A DNA stretch of 64,000 nucleotides from Methylocystis echinoides (GTDB taxonomy: Bacteria > Pseudomonadota > Alphaproteobacteria > Rhizobiales > Beijerinckiaceae). Positions 53,905 through 62,386 of this stretch are shown here, piece after piece. The notes under the pieces are model-generated. The model was not told where the DNA came from and searched no databases. It saw only the letters and a list, made by a program, of their open reading frames with translations. The DNA lies in contig NZ_BSEC01000001.1 in the NCBI RefSeq assembly GCF_027923385.1, positions 1 through 64,000 on the forward strand, given 5' to 3'. Position 1 is the stretch's first letter, and every line of letters starts with the position of its first letter. Made by a program: the position numbers and the translations under genes.

Positions 53905-54465
53905 ATGGCGCTATTGGTCTTTCTTGGGCTCGCCGCCGCCGTCGGCCTGTGGCTCGTCGGCGCCTATAACGGGCTCGTGAATCTGCGGCAGCGCTGCCGG
54001 CAGGCGTTTTCGGACATCAACGTCCAGCTCAAACAGCGCCATGACCTCGTGCCCAATCTGGTCGAGACCGTGAAGGGCTACGCCACCCACGAAAAATCGA
54101 CGCTCGACGAGGTCATCCGCGCCCGCAACGCCGCCGTCTCCGCCGCCGGCCCGGACGCGACCGGCGCCGCCGAGGGCGCCCTCACCGGCGCGCTCTCCCG
54201 GCTGATCGCGCTTTCCGAGGCCTATCCCGATCTGAAGGCCAACCAGAATTTCCAGCAGCTCCAGAGCGAGCTGTCGGATATCGAGAACAAGATCTCCGCC
54301 TCGCGGCGCTTCCTCAACAATACGGTCGCCGAATATAATGCGACGCGCGAGGGCTTCCCGGGCTTTCTGATCGCCCAGCGTTTCGGCTTCGAACCGGAGG
54401 CCTATTTCAATCTCGACCCCGCCGAGCAGAAGGCGGTCGAGGCGGCGCCGAAAGTGCAGTTCTGA
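53905..54465 (+). CDS. lemA: LemA-family protein
   Basis: 186 residues from the ATG at 53905 with GGAGGA upstream. One N-terminal membrane helix (ALLVFLGLAAAVGLWLVGAYNGLV) is followed by a helical-bundle domain (RHDLVPNLVETVKGYATHEKSTL; NQNFQQLQSELSDIENKISASRRFLNNTVAEYN). The role is not established; it often neighbours HtpX-like proteases, as it does here. Confidence 0.92.
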   Translation: MALLVFLGLAAAVGLWLVGAYNGLVNLRQRCRQAFSDINVQLKQRHDLVPNLVETVKGYATHEKSTLDEVIRARNAAVSAAGPDATGAAEGALTGALSRLIALSEAYPDLKANQNFQQLQSELSDIENKISASRRFLNNTVAEYNATREGFPGFLIAQRFGFEPEAYFNLDPAEQKAVEAAPKVQF

Positions 54466-54495
54466 CCTATCCGACCTTCCCGTCATCGCGCGCAA

Positions 54496-54530
54496 CGGGA
54501 CGCCTTCCGGCCTGACTGGAAGGCGTCCCG
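54496..54530. repeat. Perfect 13-bp hairpin between lemA and the protease gene
   Basis: CGGGACGCCTTCC (54496-54508) and its inverse (54518-54530) with a 9-base loop. No T-run follows. It could protect mRNA ends or slow transcription into the protease gene 45 bases later. Confidence 0.7.
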
Positions 54531-54575
54531 GCGTGGTCGAGAGGCGAACGCGACTGATCGCCGAACAGGACCTCA

Positions 54576-55697
54576 ATGTTCAAAGCCTATGGCCTTTACT
54601 CCCACATTCGCGCCAACCGGCTGCGATCCGCGCTGCTGCTCGCGGGCTTTGTCGCGCTGCTGCTGGCGCTGATGTTTTCCTTCTCGCTGCTCTTCGAGGC
54701 CTTCGCCTCGGGAGAGGAGCCCTTCGACGTCATCCTTGCGCGAGCGGAGGCTGACTTCCGCATCAACTGGTGGGTGGGCGCCGCGGCCTCGGGCGTGTGG
54801 TTCGCCATCGCCTGGATGTTCCACCAGCGCATGATCGATTACGCCACCGGCGCCCGCGCCGTCTCCCGCGCCGAGTCGCCGCGTCTCTACAATCTGCTGG
54901 AAAATCTCTGCATATCCCGGGGCGTGCCAATTCCGGCGCTTCAGATTCTGGAGAGCGACGCCCTGAACGCCTACGCCTCCGGCCTCAAGGAGGGCGAATA
55001 CAAGATCGCGGTCACGCGCGGACTTCTCGTCGCGCTGACCGACGCCGAGATCGAGGCCGTGCTCGCCCATGAGCTGACCCATATCCGCAACCGCGACGTT
55101 CAGGTCATGGTGGTGGCGACGATCTTTGCGGGCGTCTTCGGTTTCGTCGCCGACCTCTTCTTCAGGAACTGGGACTTTCCCTTCGGCTTCTCGCCGCATC
55201 GGCCGTCGACGCGCGAGGACGACCGGCGCGAGAGCGGCGCGGGCCTCGCCATCGTCATCGCGCTGGTGATCATCGCGCTCTCCTGGGGCGCTTCGGTGCT
55301 GATCCGCCTCGCCCTCTCGCGCTCGCGCGAATATCTCGCCGACGCCGGCTCTGTGGAGCTGACCAAAAATCCGGACGCGATGATTTCGGCGCTGCGCAAG
55401 ATCGAGGCGCATTCGGCGATGCCGGCGATGCCGTCGCGCATGCGCGCCTTCTTCATCGAGAGCCCGGCGCGCGTGCAGGAATCCGGCTGGTTCTCCACGC
55501 ATCCGAGCGTCGACGAACGGGTTCGGGCGCTGGTCGATTTCGCCGGCGGGCATGATGTCGCCGTCTCGGCGCCGGAGACGTTTCCGGTCGAAGACGGCCA
55601 GGCGGATGGCGCGTTTCCGCCGGATGGGGCGCCCGGCTTCCTGCCGCCGGACGGCCGCCACCCGCTCGATCCGCCGCAACGCGGTCCGTGGGGATAA
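54576..55697 (+). CDS. M48-family HtpX-like membrane zinc metalloprotease
   Basis: 373 residues. Two N-terminal membrane helices (about 20-45 and 65-85), then the zinc motif HELTH at residues 165-169, two more helices (about 175-195 and 225-250), and the third ligand Glu252 in SREYLADA. The C-terminal tail is Pro/Gly-rich. It probably degrades damaged membrane proteins. It follows lemA on the same strand; the pairing is common. Confidence 0.93.
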   Translation: MFKAYGLYSHIRANRLRSALLLAGFVALLLALMFSFSLLFEAFASGEEPFDVILARAEADFRINWWVGAAASGVWFAIAWMFHQRMIDYATGARAVSRAESPRLYNLLENLCISRGVPIPALQILESDALNAYASGLKEGEYKIAVTRGLLVALTDAEIEAVLAHELTHIRNRDVQVMVVATIFAGVFGFVADLFFRNWDFPFGFSPHRPSTREDDRRESGAGLAIVIALVIIALSWGASVLIRLALSRSREYLADAGSVELTKNPDAMISALRKIEAHSAMPAMPSRMRAFFIESPARVQESGWFSTHPSVDERVRALVDFAGGHDVAVSAPETFPVEDGQADGAFPPDGAPGFLPPDGRHPLDPPQRGPWG

Positions 55698-55752
55698 TCC
55701 CTCCCCTTTCCGGGGAGGACCGCGCCGGGGCGAGACCCCCGCCGGCGGCCCC

Positions 55753-56307
55753 CTATTCCCGCGGCTCCGGCTTGCGCTCCTCCAATGGATATTTCGCGCC
55801 GGCCCAGCCGTCCGTGCCTTCCGGATACCAGAGCACATTGGCGTAGCCGAGCGTCAGGGCGCGTTTCGCGGCGTTCCACGACATCCAGCAGTCCGTCAGG
55901 CAATAGAAGACCAGCGCCCTGCCCTTGTCGCCGCCGCTCGCCTTGGCGAGCCCGTTTTCGAAGTAACGCTGCGTCGCCTCCGACAGCGCGCCGAAACCCG
56001 TGTCGGGCAGCCAGACGCTGCCCGGAATGTCGAAGCGCGGCTGCTCGCGCCAGACGACATTCTTCGGCAACCCCTCCGGCTTGGGCGCATGCGGCAGAGC
56101 GTCGACGAACACCGCCGCCTTGCGGCTCCACAGATCATGCGCCTTTGCGGTGTCGATGACCGTCGCGCCCTTCAGCGTCGCCGGGACGGGCGCGCGATAG
56201 GCGTCCATCCGGTAGCCCTCGGGCTCGGGCGCAGGCGCGGCGGGAGAGGCGCCGGCGATGGCCGTCGCCGCCGCCAGCGCGAGCGCCGCGCCGAACGCGG
56301 GCCTCAT
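55753..56307 (-). CDS. PQQ-dependent catabolism-associated CXXCW-type rhodanese-like protein
   Basis: 184 residues from the ATG at 56307. A signal peptide (about 1-25) leads into a rhodanese-like fold with the motif ALVFYCLTDCWMSWNAAKRALTLGY, where the catalytic-loop Cys residues sit as C-x3-C-W. Members are encoded beside quinoprotein (PQQ) dehydrogenase genes and act in the periplasm; the exact role is not known. Its start overlaps the upstream XoxJ-like gene by four bases. Confidence 0.82.
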   Translation of the reverse strand: MRPAFGAALALAAATAIAGASPAAPAPEPEGYRMDAYRAPVPATLKGATVIDTAKAHDLWSRKAAVFVDALPHAPKPEGLPKNVVWREQPRFDIPGSVWLPDTGFGALSEATQRYFENGLAKASGGDKGRALVFYCLTDCWMSWNAAKRALTLGYANVLWYPEGTDGWAGAKYPLEERKPEPRE

Positions 56308-57194
56308 GGCGTCTTGCCTGCGGGCTGCCCGCTTTCGTCGAGCGTCGGCACGCCGTAGTCGGCGAGAATCCGGTCGATCTCGGTCTTGTTCTGGGCGAGC
56401 AGCGTATTGAGTTCGCGCTTCCAGTTCTGGTCGGAGTTGCGCACGCCGAAGGCGATGCGGAAGGCCATGCGCGTCCCCGGCGTTTCGGGAAGCGGCGTCA
56501 CATGCAGCTTTGCGTTCGAATGTTTGGCGTAATAGCCGGCGATCGGCCCCCACAGCAGCGCGACGTCGATGTCGCCGCTCTCGAGATCGTGGATCATCGC
56601 GGCGCTCGACGACTCGATGCGCGTGTCGACCATCAGCGCATAGGGCTTCACCGAGCCCATCAGCCCGATTTTCGCAAGGATGTTGCCCGGCGGCGTATTG
56701 GCGACGAGGCCGATGCGGCGGGGCTTGTCCTTCAGGCGCGGATCGTCGAGCGTCGTCACGCCGTCGAGTTCGGACCCTTCGCGCGTCACGATGGCGTAGG
56801 TCGTGCGGTAATAGGGATTGGTCGGCTGCACGAGATCATTGCCCTGCGGCATGCCGAGGATGACGTCGCAGAGATGGGCGTTGAGCGTGTTGCGCACGAA
56901 ACCCGAGGCGCCGGGATAGAAGGCGTAGGCCAGCTCCTTGTGCAGCTTTTGCGCAAGCAGTTCGGCGATCTTGTTTTCAAATCCCTCGCCCTTCTGGTTG
57001 GAGAAGGGGAGATTGTTGGGATCGGCGCAGACGCGCAGCACTCTGGGATCGATGAGCTCGATGCCGCCCGCATTATCGGCGCCCCTGGCGCCGTAATCGG
57101 AACCGAGGTTTTGCGCATAAAGGGGGGCCGCGGCGACTCCCGCGGCAAAGGCGAGCGCAAGGCGCATTGCGCGACGCATGATGATGTGACTCAC
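56304..57194 (-). CDS. XoxJ/MxaJ-like periplasmic binding protein of methanol dehydrogenase systems
   Basis: 296 residues from a GTG at 57194 with AGGAG seven bases upstream; an ATG at 57179 is possible. The signal RRAMRLALAFAAGVAAAPLYA precedes LRVCADPNNLPFSNQKGEGFENKIAELLAQ, CDVILGMPQGNDLVQPTNPYYRTTYA and GDIDVALLWGPIAGYYAK, the pattern of quinoprotein dehydrogenase-associated solute-binding proteins. They help assemble or activate methanol dehydrogenase. No dehydrogenase gene is in this window, so the pair is an isolated copy or lies apart. Confidence 0.85.
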   Translation of the reverse strand: MSHIIMRRAMRLALAFAAGVAAAPLYAQNLGSDYGARGADNAGGIELIDPRVLRVCADPNNLPFSNQKGEGFENKIAELLAQKLHKELAYAFYPGASGFVRNTLNAHLCDVILGMPQGNDLVQPTNPYYRTTYAIVTREGSELDGVTTLDDPRLKDKPRRIGLVANTPPGNILAKIGLMGSVKPYALMVDTRIESSSAAMIHDLESGDIDVALLWGPIAGYYAKHSNAKLHVTPLPETPGTRMAFRIAFGVRNSDQNWKRELNTLLAQNKTEIDRILADYGVPTLDESGQPAGKTP

Positions 57195-57363
57195 GGATGA
57201 ACTCCTGTCGTCTGGCGCAGGGCCGCTGCGCGGCCCGTGACCGAGGGTCTTTCGTTGCGGCAAATAAATAGGGAGTCCGAGCGGATGGCAATCGCAAGGA
57301 GCGGCCCGGCCCTCTTCCCGCGTCGCAGGGGCGGGGCCGGGAGGGGCAGATTGCGATCGGTCG

Positions 57364-57921
57364 TCAGCCGCCGTAACGCGCAAAGACAAACTGCGTGTCG
57401 CCATAGCGGCGCGCGTCTTCCGGCGCGAGGGCGGGCGGCAGGTCGATCTCCGCCCCGGCCGCCTCCTCGATGACGACGCGCGCGCCTGTCGCGAGCCATC
57501 GGCCCTCGATCAGCGCGGCAAGCGCCGGCCGCGCCAGCCCCTTGCCATAGGGCGGATCGAGAAAGGCGAGGGAAAAGACTTCGCCCGGCGGCGCGGCGCC
57601 GAGCTTCGTGGCGTCGCGACGGAAGACGCGGGTGACGCCGCCCAGCCCCAGCGCCTCGATGTTTTCGCGCAGCAAGGCGCGCGCTTCCGCCCCGTCGTCG
57701 ACGAAGAGCGCCCGCGCCGCGCCGCGCGACAGCGCCTCCAGCCCCAGCGCGCCGGTGCCGGCGAAAAGATCGATCACCGTCGCGCCGGCGACAGGATCGT
57801 CAAAGCGATGGGCGAGAATGTCGAAGACGGATTCGCGCAGCCGGTCCGAGGTGGGTCGGACCGCCTGCGAGCGCGGGGCGGAAAGCGCGCGCCCCCGAAA
57901 GGCGCCGCCGACGATGCGCAT
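57364..57921 (-). CDS. rsmD: 16S rRNA (guanine966-N2)-methyltransferase RsmD
   Basis: 185 residues. MRIVGGAFRGRAL at the start, the SAM-binding VIDLFAGTGALGLEALSRG near residue 48 and the catalytic LAFLDPPYGKGL. It methylates G966 of 16S rRNA. Its start lies three bases past the pseudouridine synthase stop, so the two are probably co-transcribed. Confidence 0.95.
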   Translation of the reverse strand: MRIVGGAFRGRALSAPRSQAVRPTSDRLRESVFDILAHRFDDPVAGATVIDLFAGTGALGLEALSRGAARALFVDDGAEARALLRENIEALGLGGVTRVFRRDATKLGAAPPGEVFSLAFLDPPYGKGLARPALAALIEGRWLATGARVVIEEAAGAEIDLPPALAPEDARRYGDTQFVFARYGG

Positions 57922-57924
57922 GGC

Positions 57925-60063
57925 TTACCCGCGCGGCTTGCGCGGCCCCTTCGCGGGGCCTCTGCCGGGACCATTGCCAGGACCTTTACCAGGACCCTTG
58001 CCAAAACCCCTGCCGGGACCTTTACCCGCTCCTCTTCCCGGACCCCTGCCCGGTTCTCCGCCGGGACCGCCGCGCCCTCTCGGGCCTCGGTCCCCCATGC
58101 CTGCGCCTGCGCCACGCGGCGGACCCTTGCGGACGCCGTCGCGCGGGGGACGGTCGTCCCGCGGCTGTGCGGCGGCGCGATTGCGCGGCGGGCGCTCGAA
58201 ACCTTCGGCCCCGGCGCCGCGCGGCGCCCGCGGCGGACGATCCGCCCCTTCGGCGCGTGGCGCGCGGCGTTTGTCGAACCCTTCCCCCTCGGGACGCGCG
58301 CGGCTCCGCGCGGGACGCTCGAAGCGGGCCTCACCCTCCGGCGGCCGTGCGCGCGGCGCGCGCGCGGGCCGCGCATCGCCATAGGCGCGCTCGCCCTGCG
58401 GCCGCTCTCCGAAACCGCGCCTGTCGCCGCCGCCGCGCGGCGCCCGAGCCGGACGCTCAGCCCCTTCGGCGCGCGGCGCGCGGCGCTTGTCGAACCCTTC
58501 CCCCTCGGGACGCGCGCGGCCCCGCGCGGGACGCTCGAAACGGCCTTCACCCTCGGGCGGCCGGGCGCGCGGCGCGCGCGCGGGCCGCGCATCGCCATAG
58601 GCGCGCTCGCCCTGCGGCCGCTCTCCGAAACCGCGCCTGTCGCCGCCGCCGCGCGGCGGCCGAGCCGGCCGCTCCGCCCCTTCGGCGCGTGGCGCGCGGC
58701 GCTTGTCGAACCCTTCCCCCTCAGGACGCGCGCGGCCCCGGGCGGGACGCTCGAACGCCTCCGCCTCCGGGCGCGGCCGGCGCGGGCCGGCGCGCATGGC
58801 CTCGAATCGCCGGGCGTTGCGCGAGTCGGGCGCATCGTCGGACGCCGGCTTGCGGCGCGTGGGCGTCACCCGCTCGACGGCGACGGCGCGACCCTTGCGG
58901 TCGGCCGTGGCGCCGCGCTCGATGCGGGCGCGCGGGCCTTTCTCCATCTCCTCCTCGCGCTGCTTGCGCAGCACGGAGACATGTTTGCGCGGGCGCTTCT
59001 CGGCGTGTTCGCGCTTCTCCTGCGCCTCGGTCGGCGTCGCCTCGCGCAGCGGCGAGGCGAAATCGACGCCGGCCAGTTCGGCCAGCGCCTTGCCGAGCTG
59101 GTCGCGCATGACTTTGAGCTTCACTTCCTCGACCGCGCCCTCGGCGAGGTCGCCGAGCTGGAAGGGGCCGTAGGAAATGCGGATGAGGCGGGTCACGGCG
59201 AGGCCGAGATGCTCCATCACGCGCTTGATCTCGCGATTCTTGCCCTCGGTGAGCGCCATCGCGATCCAGGCGTTGGCGCCCTGCACGCGCTCCAGCCGCG
59301 CCTCGATCGGCGCATAATCCACGTCGTCGACCGTCACGCCCGCGCGCAGCGCGTCGAGCCGCGCCTGATCGATGTCGCCATGGACGCGCACGCGATAGCG
59401 CCGCGTCCAGCCCGTCGCGGGCAGTTCCAGCGTGCGCGCGAGGCCGCCGTCATTGGTGAGCAGCAGCAGGCCTTCGGTGTTGATGTCGAGCCGGCCGACG
59501 CTGACGAGGCGCGGCAGATCGGCGTGGCGCTCCTCGAGATAGGCGAAGACGGTCGCGCGCCCTTCGGGATCATGCGCCGTCGTCACATAGCCGCCCGGCT
59601 TGTGGAACAGGAACAGGCGCGTGCGTTCGCGCGCCTGCATGGGCGCGCCGTCGATGGTGACCTTGTCGGCCTCGGTGACATTGACGGCGGGGTTCGTCAG
59701 CACCCGGCCATTGACCGCGACGCGGCCGGCGGCGATCCAGTCCTCGGCGTCGCGACGCGAGCAAACGCCGGCCCGCGCCATCGCCTTGGCGATGCGCTCG
59801 CCCTCGAAGGCGCTGGTCCTTTCGACGGGCGGGGGAAGTTTTCTCGCGGGCTTGACGGTCCTGCCGCCTTTCGGCGCGCCCTTGGCGCCCATGCCGCCTT
59901 TAGCGCCTTTCTCGGCGGCGCCGCGCGGCGCGGCGTCCTTGCCGCCCTTTGCCGACTTGTCGAAAGCCGCGCGGGGACGTGATTGGGAATCGGGATCGCG
60001 GCGACGCATCGGGCGATCGCCGCCGGGCGCGCCGGAGCGCGTGCTGGGTTTCTTGTCGGCCAT
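57925..60063 (-). CDS. RluB/RsuA-type pseudouridine synthase with long repetitive basic tail
   Basis: 712 residues from the ATG at 60063. A basic leader (1-75) precedes an S4 domain (about 88-140, RIAKAMARAGVCSRRDAEDWI) and the synthase domain (about 150-330) with the catalytic SVGRLDINTEGLLLLTNDG. Typical RluB is near 250-300 residues; here a tail of about 370 residues is made of Arg/Gly/Pro/Glu-rich tandem repeats ending in GKGPGRG-type runs. The tail resembles RNA-binding RGG segments. It probably isomerises a uridine in rRNA; the tail may aid RNA binding or condensation. Confidence 0.9.
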   Translation of the reverse strand: MADKKPSTRSGAPGGDRPMRRRDPDSQSRPRAAFDKSAKGGKDAAPRGAAEKGAKGGMGAKGAPKGGRTVKPARKLPPPVERTSAFEGERIAKAMARAGVCSRRDAEDWIAAGRVAVNGRVLTNPAVNVTEADKVTIDGAPMQARERTRLFLFHKPGGYVTTAHDPEGRATVFAYLEERHADLPRLVSVGRLDINTEGLLLLTNDGGLARTLELPATGWTRRYRVRVHGDIDQARLDALRAGVTVDDVDYAPIEARLERVQGANAWIAMALTEGKNREIKRVMEHLGLAVTRLIRISYGPFQLGDLAEGAVEEVKLKVMRDQLGKALAELAGVDFASPLREATPTEAQEKREHAEKRPRKHVSVLRKQREEEMEKGPRARIERGATADRKGRAVAVERVTPTRRKPASDDAPDSRNARRFEAMRAGPRRPRPEAEAFERPARGRARPEGEGFDKRRAPRAEGAERPARPPRGGGDRRGFGERPQGERAYGDARPARAPRARPPEGEGRFERPARGRARPEGEGFDKRRAPRAEGAERPARAPRGGGDRRGFGERPQGERAYGDARPARAPRARPPEGEARFERPARSRARPEGEGFDKRRAPRAEGADRPPRAPRGAGAEGFERPPRNRAAAQPRDDRPPRDGVRKGPPRGAGAGMGDRGPRGRGGPGGEPGRGPGRGAGKGPGRGFGKGPGKGPGNGPGRGPAKGPRKPRG
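58180..58752 (-). repeat. 216-bp tandem repeats inside the pseudouridine synthase tail
   Basis: Two full units of exactly 216 bases (58752-58537 and 58536-58321), each starting ERPARGRARPEGEGFDKRRA, and a partial third unit from 58320 encode 72-residue repeats. Base identity between units is high with a few changes, so expansion or contraction by recombination is likely. Confidence 0.88.
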
Positions 60064-60135
60064 GGTCTTTGATAGCAGGCGCCGCGTTCCGGCGCGAGAG
60101 TCGAAATGACGCGCGGCGCGGAGTAGAGACGTTTG

Positions 60136-60579
60136 ATGAAAACCGATCCTTTCGGCCTCGCCTTCGAGGCGGCGCGCGCGGCCGCGGCGGCCGACGAAGT
60201 GCCCGTCGGCGCCGTGATCCTGCGCGACGGCGCCGTCATTGCGACAGGCGCCAATCGCACGCTGCGCGACCGCGACCCGACCGCCCACGCCGAAATGATC
60301 GCGATCCGCGACGCCTGCCGCCGGCTCGGCAGCGAGCGGCTCCCCGACTGCGACCTCTATGTGACGCTCGAGCCCTGCGCCATGTGCGCGGCGGCGATCT
60401 CCTTCGCGCGCATCCGCCGGCTTTATTTTTCCGCCGGCGATCCCAAGGGCGGCGCGGTGGAGCATGGGCCGCGCTTCTTTTCGCAGCCCACCTGCCATCA
60501 CGCGCCCGACGTCTATGGCGGGATTCGCGAGAGCGAGGCGGCGGCGCTGCTGCGCGCGTTCTTTCAGTCGCGGCGCTGA
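60136..60579 (+). CDS. tadA: tRNA-specific adenosine deaminase TadA
   Basis: 147 residues from the ATG at 60136. The zinc motifs THAEMIAIRD (His and catalytic Glu) and TLEPCAMCAAAI (two Cys) define TadA. It converts A34 to inosine in tRNA-Arg(ACG). FFSQPTCHHAPDVYGG is the family's C-terminal helix region. The end overlaps the patatin gene on the other strand by 16 bases. Confidence 0.95.
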   Translation: MKTDPFGLAFEAARAAAAADEVPVGAVILRDGAVIATGANRTLRDRDPTAHAEMIAIRDACRRLGSERLPDCDLYVTLEPCAMCAAAISFARIRRLYFSAGDPKGGAVEHGPRFFSQPTCHHAPDVYGGIRESEAAALLRAFFQSRR

Positions 60580-61466
60580 GCCTCGAGGCGCCCGGCCGCA
60601 CGCAACAGCCCGTCGCGCAGCAGCGCGGCGCAGGAATCGCCGGCCTCGAAGATGCGCGACGCCTTGAAGATGTCGAGCGCCAGATATTGATGCACGGCCG
60701 GCGCGATCAGCACATCCGGCGGATTGTCCTCGATCATGCGCGCGCTGATCGAGCTCATGAGGATCTGTGTCGCGACGATCATGGTCTGAAAGGCCGTCGG
60801 AGCCCGCGTCTCGGCCTCGGCGCCGCTGTTGCCCGACACATTCACCGCGACGATGATGTCCGCCTTGCCGGCGAGATGCTCATAGGGGAGCGGATTCACC
60901 AGGCCGCCGTCGACGAGATAATGGCCCTCGCTCTTCGTCGCGCGAACCACGCCGGGCAGCGACATGGAGCCGGCGACGGCGGGGCGCAGCGGGCCTTTTT
61001 CGAACACCATCTCGCAGCGGCGCCGAAAATCCGTCGCCACCACTGTCAGCGGAATGGCGAGATCCTCGAATCGCTCCGGCACGCCCGCCGGCCAGAAGGC
61101 GTCGAGAAAGCGCTCGCCGTCGATCAGCAGCGGATGGCCAACGCCCTTGAACAGCCGTTTGCGCCCGCGCGCGCGGGACTGGAACAGCCGGCGCGCGAGG
61201 CGGAGGCGATTGCGCAGCAGCGCTTCCGTATGGGCGCGCAACTCCGCGCCCGAGAAACCGGCGGCATAGGCCGCGCCGATAATGGCGCCGATCGAGGTGC
61301 CGGCCATGGCGACAGGCCGCACGCCCATGGCGTCGAGCGCCTCCAGCACGCTGATATGGGCGAGCCCGCGCGCGCCGCCGCCGCCCAGGGCCACGGCGAC
61401 CGTCCTGCCGCCCAGCGCCTCGGCCAGATCGCCGCCCGTGCGCATGCTCATGCCTGTCGCGACCAT
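60564..61466 (-). CDS. Patatin-like phospholipase
   Basis: 300 residues. GGGGARGLAHISVLEAL (oxyanion loop) near residue 28, the nucleophile elbow GTSIGA near 56 and the DGGLVNPLP Asp near 190 form the patatin Ser-Asp dyad. It should hydrolyse acyl esters of lipids in the cytoplasm, like RssA. A 25-bp palindrome lies 28-52 bases upstream of the ATG. Confidence 0.92.
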   Translation of the reverse strand: MVATGMSMRTGGDLAEALGGRTVAVALGGGGARGLAHISVLEALDAMGVRPVAMAGTSIGAIIGAAYAAGFSGAELRAHTEALLRNRLRLARRLFQSRARGRKRLFKGVGHPLLIDGERFLDAFWPAGVPERFEDLAIPLTVVATDFRRRCEMVFEKGPLRPAVAGSMSLPGVVRATKSEGHYLVDGGLVNPLPYEHLAGKADIIVAVNVSGNSGAEAETRAPTAFQTMIVATQILMSSISARMIEDNPPDVLIAPAVHQYLALDIFKASRIFEAGDSCAALLRDGLLRAAGRLEAQRRD

Positions 61467-61493
61467 GTCGAAGCCCCTCGGGGCGGCGCTGCC

Positions 61494-61518
61494 GTATATG
61501 TTATATCATAACATATAC
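61494..61518. promoter_or_regulatory. Perfect 25-bp palindromic operator candidate
   Basis: Arms GTATATGTTAT (61494-61504) and ATAACATATAC (61508-61518) are exact inverses around a 3-base centre. It is very AT-rich in GC-rich surroundings and lies between the divergent patatin gene and carbonic anhydrase gene, the place for a repressor or activator dimer. No regulator gene is adjacent. Confidence 0.75.
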
Positions 61519-61634
61519 TGTTCTGTTTATTGGCTTTTCTCGCGCCGCAAAGCGACATTGTCACGGAAAATAGCGGTTTCGCCTGATTGATAGGCGCGTC
61601 GAAGCGTCACAGCCCCGACGGGAGGAAAACATAA

Positions 61635-62222
61635 ATGAGCAAGATTCTCGATGAAGTTCTGGCGGCCAACGCCGCTTATGTCGCAGGCTTCGGATCGAAG
61701 GGCGAGCTGGCGCTGCCTCCGGCGCGCGGCTTTGCGATCCTCACCTGCATGGACGCGCGCCTCGATCCGGCGAAATACGCCGGCCTCTCGGAAGGCGACG
61801 CGCATGTGATCCGCAACGCCGGCGGCCGCGCCTCCGACGACGCGATCCGCTCGCTCGTCATTTCGCACAAGCTGCTCGGGACCAAGGAGTGGTTCGTCAT
61901 CCATCACACCAATTGCGGCATGGAGCTGTTTTGCGACGAGGTGATGGGCGATCTGCTCGAGGACAATCTCTCCTCCGCCGCGCTCGACATGTCGACGCTG
62001 AAATGGTCGAATCCGCAGCATGGCGGCGGCTGCTCGGCCGGTCATTTCATCAAATGGCACACGATCAAGAATCAGGAGGACAGCGTCGCGCAGGACGTCG
62101 CGCGCATCCGCTCGCATCCGCTCGTGCCGAAATACATCCCGATCTACGGCTATATCTACGACGTGAAGACCGGCAAGCTGATCGAAGTCGCCAAGGCGTC
62201 GCAGATCGGCCGCGCGGCGTAA
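61635..62222 (+). CDS. Beta-class carbonic anhydrase
   Basis: 195 residues. Zinc ligands are Cys38 in TCMDARLD (with Asp40-Arg42 dyad) and the His and Cys of HHTNCGM; the longer insertion with [13 protein letters not shown] differs from plant-type enzymes. It interconverts CO2 and bicarbonate, useful next to carboxylases such as Ccr downstream. GGAGGAAAA precedes the ATG. Confidence 0.9.
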   Translation: MSKILDEVLAANAAYVAGFGSKGELALPPARGFAILTCMDARLDPAKYAGLSEGDAHVIRNAGGRASDDAIRSLVISHKLLGTKEWFVIHHTNCGMELFCDEVMGDLLEDNLSSAALDMSTLKWSNPQHGGGCSAGHFIKWHTIKNQEDSVAQDVARIRSHPLVPKYIPIYGYIYDVKTGKLIEVAKASQIGRAA

Positions 62223-62332
62223 CCACGCCGTCTTCGGCGAGCGCGCCCCTCGTGCGTCGAGACGCCGCCTTCGGCGCCTCGCCATGAGGGGCGTCTTGTT
62301 GCGCCGCCACCGTTCCGACGCGTCGCGGCGAC

Positions 62333-62360
62333 AAAAAAGCGCGCCGGTCGCCCGGCGCGC
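62333..62360 (-). terminator. Intrinsic terminator of ccrA
   Basis: On the minus strand a 9-bp stem GCGCGCCGG / CCGGCGCGC with a 4-base loop (62360-62339) is followed by TTTTTT (62338-62333). It lies 27 bases after the ccrA stop. Confidence 0.85.
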
Positions 62361-62386
62361 GTCAGACTCCTGCGGAACGAAGCCTG

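Noticed and set aside
58180..58752. CRISPR-like spaced repeats
   Set aside because: The units are contiguous 216-bp coding repeats without spacers, inside a protein tail; no cas genes are near.
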